A DNA stretch of 37,301 nt from Streptomyces sp. NRRL B-3428. GTDB taxonomy: Bacteria; Actinomycetota; Actinomycetes; Streptomycetales; Streptomycetaceae. The stretch's first letter is position 1, and the number at the start of each line of letters is the position of its first letter. The stretch is taken from the NCBI GenBank assembly GCA_000721375.1, contig JOGW01000033.1, positions 1 through 37,301 of the forward strand, in the 5' to 3' direction. The notes under the pieces are model-generated. The model saw only the letters and a list, made by a program, of their open reading frames with translations, searched no databases and was not told where the DNA came from. Made by a program: the position numbers and the translations under genes. This document shows, one piece after another, positions 32,234 to 37,301 of this stretch.

Positions 32234-33856
32234 ATGGCACTGAGCACGGAAGACCTGCTGAGACTCACCATCTCCGCCCTGATGAGCCGGACCGGCGAAC
32301 GACAGGGCGACCTTGCCGCCGCGATCGGCCAGGCGCAGACCCAGGTGTCACGCAAACAGTCAGGCCGACAGCACTGGACACTCGACGACGTCGACCGCCT
32401 CGCTGCCCACTACGGCCTGACCGTACTCGACCTGCTCGCCGGCCCCACCCACGCCGTCACCGCCTTCGCCTCCAGCCACCCAACCACCACGCAAGCACCT
32501 CTGCCACACCCCACACCCCCCGCGACACCCACCCCAAAACGCACCCCCGCACCACGCAACAGCGAGCCCCCAAGCGGCCCATGCGTGCTGTGCGGGGAGC
32601 CCGCGACGGACGCGGTCGAAGGGATGTGGCAGCACCTCACGAGTGAGGAATGCGCCGAGGCCGCAACGATCACCCCCGACCACGACCAGACCGAGGAACT
32701 CACCCCGACACCCCCGGGCATTCCGGTGCACGAGACCGAACAACCCGATACCGGCGCCGACATCGAGCATCCCGCGACACACCGGCAACCAGCCACACCC
32801 GAACCGACCCCCGCCACACCCCAACCGACGCCCGCCAACACCGCACCCGCTCCGCAGCCCGCCGCTGCGCCGGATCGTCGTGCGCCCGGCTACGCCGCGG
32901 ACACGCTCGTCGGGCAGATCACTGCCCGCGTCCACGCAGCCCTCGAGGCCACGCAGGGCGACACCGAAGAGGCGCAGGCCCGGCTGATCAAATCTGCCAT
33001 CCCGGACGTGATGGCGCTGTTCGAGCGCTCCCGGGTCGGCGGACGGTACGCACACTCGAAGTTCCCGCCGACTGAGGACGTCCTCAGAAAAAAGTCGCAG
33101 AAGGGCGCTGACGAAATCTGGGAAGGACGTCCCAAGTGGCGTAATCCTGACGTATACGCCGCAGCGAAAAAAGGCGAGACATTCAAGGTTGCGCGACTCG
33201 ACATGAATGCCGCCTATTTGTCCGCGTTCAAATGCTGGCTCCCCGTCGGAAAACTCATCGAAGACCACTCAGGCGTGTTCGACCCGAAGAAGTCCGGCGC
33301 CTACCAGATCACCCCGGCCGACTGGACGCCCCCGCACCTGCCCAACCCGCTCGGATCCCGCATGGAACCCGGCCCGATGTGGGTCCCCGACTCCCTGCTA
33401 CGCCTCCTGCTCGACTGCCACAAGTGGGGCCTCGCCGACGCCCCGATCATCCATAAGGCACTCCTGTCCGGCGCAACAGAGAACCTCCTAGAAAAGCTGC
33501 GCCGCGCGCTCGCAGAAGCCCGCATCAACGCTATCAACGAAGAGGACAACATCACCACGGAGTACGTAAAATCCATGTACTCCAAATTTGCGTCCACAAT
33601 CGGCGAGTCCGCATCAAACACGGAAATTCGCCGACCGGACTGGATGCACAACATTCGATCGAAAGCATTCACGAATCTGTGGCGCAAGGCCTATAAAGCA
33701 CACGAGGCGGGGCTGACCGTGGTAGAGCTTTCCGGCACCGACGAACTGCATGCGATCGGCGATTGGCGGAAGGTCTTCCCGGAAGGCCGAGACCTGAACC
33801 AGGTCAAACTCAAGGACAGCGACCAGGACACCTACACGCTCGGGGGTAACCGCTGA
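32234..33856 (+). CDS. Telomere-associated protein (Tap/Tac-like): HTH, zinc motif and polymerase-like domain
   Basis: 540 aa from ATG 32234. Residues 8-70 form an XRE helix-turn-helix (GERQGDLAAAIGQAQTQVSR, LAAHYGLTVLDLLAG). C117, C120, H134 and C140 form a possible zinc site. Residues 150-225 are a Pro/Thr-rich linker. The C-terminal domain has three blocks that resemble family B DNA polymerase motifs: LDMNAAYLSAF (A, Asp323), KSMYSKFASTIGES (B, Lys446) and SGTDELHA (C, Asp503). In Streptomyces, Tap and Tac bind telomere overhangs and add the first nucleotides to the terminal protein. The next gene overlaps by one base and encodes a terminal-protein candidate. Known Tap is longer (about 740 aa), so this is an atypical form. 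Confidence 0.65.
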   Translation: MALSTEDLLRLTISALMSRTGERQGDLAAAIGQAQTQVSRKQSGRQHWTLDDVDRLAAHYGLTVLDLLAGPTHAVTAFASSHPTTTQAPLPHPTPPATPTPKRTPAPRNSEPPSGPCVLCGEPATDAVEGMWQHLTSEECAEAATITPDHDQTEELTPTPPGIPVHETEQPDTGADIEHPATHRQPATPEPTPATPQPTPANTAPAPQPAAAPDRRAPGYAADTLVGQITARVHAALEATQGDTEEAQARLIKSAIPDVMALFERSRVGGRYAHSKFPPTEDVLRKKSQKGADEIWEGRPKWRNPDVYAAAKKGETFKVARLDMNAAYLSAFKCWLPVGKLIEDHSGVFDPKKSGAYQITPADWTPPHLPNPLGSRMEPGPMWVPDSLLRLLLDCHKWGLADAPIIHKALLSGATENLLEKLRRALAEARINAINEEDNITTEYVKSMYSKFASTIGESASNTEIRRPDWMHNIRSKAFTNLWRKAYKAHEAGLTVVELSGTDELHAIGDWRKVFPEGRDLNQVKLKDSDQDTYTLGGNR

Positions 33857-34470
33857 TGTCCGGATCACCTGGACTATGGGCAGACTGGGGCGTCTGGCAG
33901 AAACACGGGACCCACGGAATGAAGGGCGGCGAGGCCCTCATCCTGGAACTGAACCGAATCGTCTACACCTCCGGCATCGCCTCCCCGATCACCACCCGCC
34001 GCGGCCAAGACGCCCGCCTCAACTACCTGAACAGCAAGGCCGGCCGCGCCGAACTGAAGAACCAGGGCGTGAGCGACCGCGCGATGCGCTCCTGGTTCCG
34101 CGGCAAGTCCCACCCCAGCAAAGCCAACCTCGAGCGCCTCGACTCCGCGTACTGGGTCCGCCGACGCGAAAACCTGATCCGCTCCGGCTGGCTCAAGCGC
34201 CACCTCGACAACCACGGCCGCGGCCGACGCGTCGAGATCTACCCCGTCGACGAACGCCACGTCCCCGAGGCCTACCGCCGCACCCAAGGCACCCGTCGCG
34301 ACCTGTCCGACCGCTCGATCACCGTCCGGTACGTGTGGGCCGACATGGTCGACGCCTGGGCCAACCAAGACGCCGACCTGATGGACGAGATCTGGGAGGA
34401 CATCATCACTGACCTCGACAGTGACTTCGCCGCGTACGCCTACGTGTCCTCGGTCGGCATCGGCGCCTGA
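33856..34470 (+). CDS. Candidate telomere terminal protein (Tpg/Tpc-like)
   Basis: 204 aa. The ATG shares its A with the TGA of the preceding gene (TGATG), so the two are translationally coupled, as in tap-tpg pairs. Residues about 60-98 contain a helix-turn-helix (KNQGVSDRAMRSWFRGKS, NLERLDSAYW). A basic central part follows (RRRENLIRSGWLKRHLDNHG, RGRRVEIYP), then an acidic C-terminus (DADLMDEIWEDIITDLDSD). Known Streptomyces terminal proteins are about 185-260 aa with an N-terminal HTH and join a Ser/Thr to the 5' DNA end. The sequence does not match canonical Tpg as I recall it, so the call rests on context, size and architecture. Confidence 0.55.
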   Translation: MSGSPGLWADWGVWQKHGTHGMKGGEALILELNRIVYTSGIASPITTRRGQDARLNYLNSKAGRAELKNQGVSDRAMRSWFRGKSHPSKANLERLDSAYWVRRRENLIRSGWLKRHLDNHGRGRRVEIYPVDERHVPEAYRRTQGTRRDLSDRSITVRYVWADMVDAWANQDADLMDEIWEDIITDLDSDFAAYAYVSSVGIGA

Positions 34471-34594
34471 CCATACGACCAAGAGCCGGCGAACATGGCA
34501 GACCTGGAAAACGGCGTCAACGCCCGCTGGTGACTGGACCAACTCACCCATGTGAGGGACAGCCGCGGGCGTACGGGCAGAGGATGCTAGACGC

Positions 34595-34960
34595 ATGAGC
34601 GAGCGCCTGACCGGACGCAGTACCGGGATCCCCACCACCGCCGACCTTGTCGGCGCGGGGGTACTGGTCGCCGTTCCTCGGCAGGCCGCTCACGCGGTCG
34701 GCATCACCGTGCCCGTCACGTTCAGCACCCCTGCCTGGACCGCGTACATCGGTGACGACCCAGACAGCCACCTGCCAGCCGTCCTGGACGCCGTCGTCGA
34801 GGCCTTGACCCGATCTCCCCACGCAGAGAGCTTGATGATCACGGGCGCGCCCACCGCGTCCGGGCATACAGCCGGCCCCCGCGAGCAGCTCCACGGCGAA
34901 GTACACCCCGGAGACGACGGATCGCCCGCACTGCTCCTGCTGCTCCCCGGCGACTACTGA
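34595..34960 (+). CDS. Unknown small protein
   Basis: 121 aa from ATG 34595 (MSERLTGRSTGIPTTADLVG). The first half is strand-like (LVGAGVLVAVPRQAAHAVGI) and the centre is acidic (YIGDDPDSHLPAVLDAVVEA). The tail ends SPALLLLLPGDY. No signal peptide or family is recognised. A perfect hairpin terminator follows at 34979, so it may be the last gene of the telomere-maintenance transcript or a separate unit. Confidence 0.6.
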   Translation: MSERLTGRSTGIPTTADLVGAGVLVAVPRQAAHAVGITVPVTFSTPAWTAYIGDDPDSHLPAVLDAVVEALTRSPHAESLMITGAPTASGHTAGPREQLHGEVHPGDDGSPALLLLLPGDY

Positions 34961-34978
34961 ACGAAGCAGGCAACACGA

Positions 34979-35004
34979 AGGCCCCAGTCATCCGACTGGG
35001 GCCT
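34979..35004 (+). terminator. Perfect 11-bp-arm hairpin terminator
   Basis: AGGCCCCAGTC (34979-34989) and its exact complement (34994-35004) flank ATCC, followed by CTT. It starts 19 bp after the stop at 34960. Confidence 0.85.
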
Positions 35005-35126
35005 CTTGGCGGCGTCGTCGCCTCGGCCGGCACCTCGAAGCGGGCCGGGCGTACAACCCTGACCACGGGCCACGAGTCTTGATATCGCCTGATCAACAGG
35101 ACGCCTCATGAAGGGAGCACGGCCCG

Positions 35127-35240
35127 GTGGAGAGCCCCACACCTGTCCCTGTCCCCACACTGGCGCAGAGAGAGCGAGAAGAGACGATCGCCGCGCTCCT
35201 TGCCCGAGCCGGCCTCCTGCGCCAACTCCTAGGCCTGTAG
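35127..35240 (+). CDS. Small ORF, 37 aa
   Basis: GTG 35127 follows AAGGGAG by nine bases. The product begins VESPTPVPVPTLAQREREET and ends with an amphipathic Leu-rich helix, IAALLARAGLLRQLLGL. Coding bias and the ribosome binding site support it. Function is unknown; the helix could mediate binding to a partner. Confidence 0.4.
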   Translation: MESPTPVPVPTLAQREREETIAALLARAGLLRQLLGL

Positions 35241-35321
35241 CGCTCAGGCGTATGAGGCCAGGAGTCGGCCAGCACGGTACACCGGATTGACCCTCTGAGG
35301 GGCCCACTACCCCGGCGCGAT

Positions 35322-35978
35322 CTACCAGTTCCTGAGATCTACGGCGCGAGCGCAGTGTGGGTCGTCCGGGTCGTACCCGCCGCGCCCTTCCTCGGAAATG
35401 AGAGAGGGGAGAGCCGTCAGGAGAGCGGTGATTGCGCCGGAGGGCCGTACGTCCACGGCGACCACCGCGCGATCCTGCGCCTGGTCGAGGTACAGCCGTA
35501 GGCCGTCATGTCCTGCGTAGAGGAAGCCGCGCAGACGCGTGGACGGCTCGTCCTCGGTCCAAGGGCAGGTGAGCGTACGCAAGATGGTGAAGGCGTTGTC
35601 GTCCGGGCCTGCGGAGGGCGTGTCCACTGCGGTGAGATCCACGGCGACGTGCTCCATGCCCATCAGGGTGCTGATGCGGTCGCTGGCGAAGATCTGGGTT
35701 CCCGTGTGCAGGGAGCGCAGAACCTGGAGGATCTCCTCGCCGTCGAGGAGATCCTCAGGACTGTCGGGCGGCGCGAGAGGGATCTCCCACACCGTCAGCT
35801 CATCTCGGCCGGCGGAGTGCCGAGGGCCGGTGACGAGACGGATCGACTGGTCGGCCGTCGGCGACGGCAGGATCCCGCGAATGTAATGCCCGCTGGGCAG
35901 CGGTCCGTTGAGGTAGTGGAGCAGCACGCGGGTGATCTCGGCCTGCTGCTCCGCGATGTCGTCAGGCGCGTGGTTCAC
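35322..35978 (-). CDS. Unknown soluble protein
   Basis: 218 aa from GTG 35978 (MNHAPDDIAEQQAEITRVLL). It has a mixed alpha/beta look: GHYIRGILPSPTADQSIRLV, TVWEIPLAPPDSPEDLL, FLYAGHDGLRLYLDQAQDRA, ending DPHCARAVDLRNW. It is acidic (pI likely below 5), with no signal peptide or known motif. It lies 12 bp upstream of no partner: the next minus-strand gene (35991-36443) ends just before its start, so the two may be read from one transcript. Confidence 0.6.
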   Translation of the reverse strand: MNHAPDDIAEQQAEITRVLLHYLNGPLPSGHYIRGILPSPTADQSIRLVTGPRHSAGRDELTVWEIPLAPPDSPEDLLDGEEILQVLRSLHTGTQIFASDRISTLMGMEHVAVDLTAVDTPSAGPDDNAFTILRTLTCPWTEDEPSTRLRGFLYAGHDGLRLYLDQAQDRAVVAVDVRPSGAITALLTALPSLISEEGRGGYDPDDPHCARAVDLRNW

Positions 35979-35990
35979 GTGTCGACTCTG

Positions 35991-36443
35991 TCACTGGTTG
36001 AGCCAGTTTGGGCACCTATTTGTGCCAGCGCAGTACGCGGTGATGACACCGACCTTCTGACCGGCGCCTACGCTGTAGCGCCCGTCGGCAGTCTTGCGGG
36101 CGTACTGAACGATCACGACCACCTTGGCGCGTCGGGCCGAGTTGCTGTTGTCCCACGCGTACGCCCAGTACTCGAGCCGAGGTCCGTCGATCTTGTCGGG
36201 CTTGCCGTTGAGGGCGGCATCGATGATCGAGCACTTCTTGATGTTGTGCGGGCCGGACAGGTGACGCCATCCCAGTTCACTGTTGCCGACTCGCGTAGGG
36301 ATGACACGGCCATCCCAATCCTTTTGCTGGCAGTGGACAGACTTGTTCCAGGCAGGCCCCGCCTGGGCAGGGGCGGTGACCCCACCGAAGAGCACCGCTG
36401 TGACGGCAAGAGCCGTTACTGCACCGCGTGCTGAGCTGTACAT
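35991..36443 (-). CDS. Secreted small protein
   Basis: 150 aa from ATG 36443. A clear Sec signal peptide (MYSSARGAVTALAVTAVLFG, then GVTAPAQA) is cut before GPAWNK at about 28/29. The mature ~122 residues contain four Cys (VHCQQ, KKCSI, AYCAG, NRCPN), probably two disulfides, and an aromatic-rich centre (RLEYWAYAWDNSNSARRAKV). No family is recognised. A long upstream extension of the frame lacks any start signal. It is encoded about 0.5 kb from the telomeric repeats. Confidence 0.75.
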   Translation of the reverse strand: MYSSARGAVTALAVTAVLFGGVTAPAQAGPAWNKSVHCQQKDWDGRVIPTRVGNSELGWRHLSGPHNIKKCSIIDAALNGKPDKIDGPRLEYWAYAWDNSNSARRAKVVVIVQYARKTADGRYSVGAGQKVGVITAYCAGTNRCPNWLNQ

Positions 36444-36483
36444 GACCCGACCACGCCAGAAGGGCGAGCGAGAACTCACACAA

Positions 36484-36503
36484 TCTCCTGGATTGGTAGG
36501 AGA
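36484..36503. promoter_or_regulatory. Inverted repeat upstream of the secreted protein
   Basis: TCTCCT (36484-36489) and AGGAGA (36498-36503) are inverted, about 40 bp upstream of the ATG. It could be an operator; arms are short. Confidence 0.3.
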
Positions 36504-36718
36504 GTTACCTTCTGTGGGACATGTGGGTGAGCAACTCGGGAACGCCATAGCGTGGCCTGGGCAGGAAGCAGCAGAGGGCGTTTGGTCACATGACCCCATG
36601 CAGCACCGTCTCCTCCGGCCGGCGCATCTGCGGGGAGCGCGTGGTTTTCGAGCCGTGCGGTCTGACAGCGGCGTATCCCGTGAAGAGCCGCACGGATAGT
36701 TCGCGCGTTCTTTTCTGG

Positions 36719-36751
36719 CCCCACCGTCGTCTATTCGCGGGTGGGGTTTTT
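36719..36751 (+). terminator. Hairpin followed by a T-run
   Basis: CCCCACC (36719-36725) pairs with GGTGGGG (36740-36746), followed directly by five T. This Rho-independent form is rare in Streptomyces. No plus-strand gene is recognised upstream of it. The DNA from about 36690 to 36900 is unusually T-rich on this strand. Confidence 0.55.
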
Positions 36752-36948
36752 GCTGTTTTGGTATTGCTGTTTCGGCATAAGCCGGGTGGTTTGGGTGAGT
36801 GTTCTTTGCTGTCTCGGTTATGCGGTTTCGGAATGCCAAGAATTCAGCCTCGGAAGGACGCCTGCTCTTGTTGCTGCGCTTTTATCTTTGCGGAGTGGTC
36901 GAACCAATCCTGAGTGCCTACCAGACAGCTTGGTGACGGTGTGTGTTT

Positions 36949-37301
36949 GGCGCCGCAGGCGCTTGTGGGGTTGACATGGGTGGTGGGTTGGGTGCAGCCT
37001 GTTACTAGTTCAAGGGGAGTGCGAGAGCGCGATCCGGTGACCGGAGGCCCGCAGGGCCGGAGGGATCATACCGGGTATCAGCGGCCGATCAGCTCTCTGA
37101 ACAGGGAAAATGCCCTCGTCAGGGGGTGGGCAGAAGGCACGGAAGGGCAGGCCGGCACCACGGACGGCCCGCAGACCCGGTAGAGGCCGGCACCGCCCCG
37201 CAGTCACCTGCGGTGACTGCCAGCCGGGTCCACTCTCCCCGGCGCTGCGCAGCAGCGCGGCCCCTTGGGAGTGACGCAGTCACTCCGCGTCATGTCTCCG
37301 C
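36949..37301. repeat. Candidate right telomere: run of palindromes with GCA/TGC loops
   Basis: Palindromes crowd toward the last base. GCGCC-GCA-GGCGC is at 36950-36962, TCCGGT-G-ACCGGA at 37033-37045, GGCCC-GCA-GGGCC at 37046-37058, ATACC-G-GGTAT at 37068-37078, a 9-bp-arm TGC-loop hairpin at 37200-37220, a 7-bp-arm GCA-loop hairpin at 37242-37258 and an 8-bp-arm GCA-loop hairpin at 37268-37286. Streptomyces telomere ends are known for such hairpins with GCA loops, which form when the 3' strand is single-stranded. No gene is recognised from 36444 to the end. Confidence 0.7.

Noticed and set aside
1..37301. tRNA or rRNA genes
   Set aside because: No cloverleaf with TTCGA-type loop and no rRNA consensus was seen when reading both strands.

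Overview
High GC, strong third-position GC bias, leader sequences with GGAGG-type ribosome binding sites, and many Streptomyces-type protein families point to a Streptomyces or close relative. The right end carries a run of short palindromes with GCA/TGC loops up to the last base. About 3-5 kb inside it lies a pair of overlapping genes that resemble a telomere-associated polymerase-like protein and a terminal protein. I therefore read the window as the right terminal ~37 kb of a linear replicon (chromosome arm or linear plasmid). The many broken genes and transposase stubs fit a subtelomeric region.

Left part (1-7.8 kb): a quinone oxidoreductase, a frameshifted GntR regulator, three unrecognised genes, an IS5-type transposase relic, a two-domain membrane protein, an alpha/beta hydrolase, a LysE-transporter stub with a CTCCAC microsatellite, and a second transposase stub.

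Mobile-element part (7.8-19.1 kb): an eroded integrative/conjugative element. It holds a TcpC-like conjugation protein, a winged-helix replication-type protein whose zinc-ribbon end is split off by a frameshift, and an intact replication-relaxation protein plus two C-terminal remnants of the same gene (12.9 and 16.4 kb). The TcpC-like and relaxation genes share a ~65-bp upstream block, and the block's composite motif recurs before the winged-helix gene, so the three look co-regulated. Cargo includes a secreted protein, a DUF3885-like protein and a MocR regulator / EamA transporter / RibD-type reductase cluster. A six-copy, 12-bp iteron array lies beside the element.

Middle (19.1-26.9 kb): an ArsR-MFS operon, a BtrH-domain protein lacking its usual Cys, a serine resolvase with a candidate res site, a frameshifted antitoxin-like gene, a frameshifted helicase-associated-domain relic, and a tyrosine recombinase with a Lys in the box II Arg position and a TTA codon.

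Right part (26.9-31.7 kb): a two-gene operon of a small hydrophobic protein and a predicted membrane-tethered sigma factor with a C-terminal zinc motif, facing an operon of a small membrane protein and a double-HTH regulator. Beyond it is a broken second copy of the small hydrophobic gene. Then come the telomere-maintenance pair (32.2-34.5 kb), small unknown and secreted genes, and the telomere itself.
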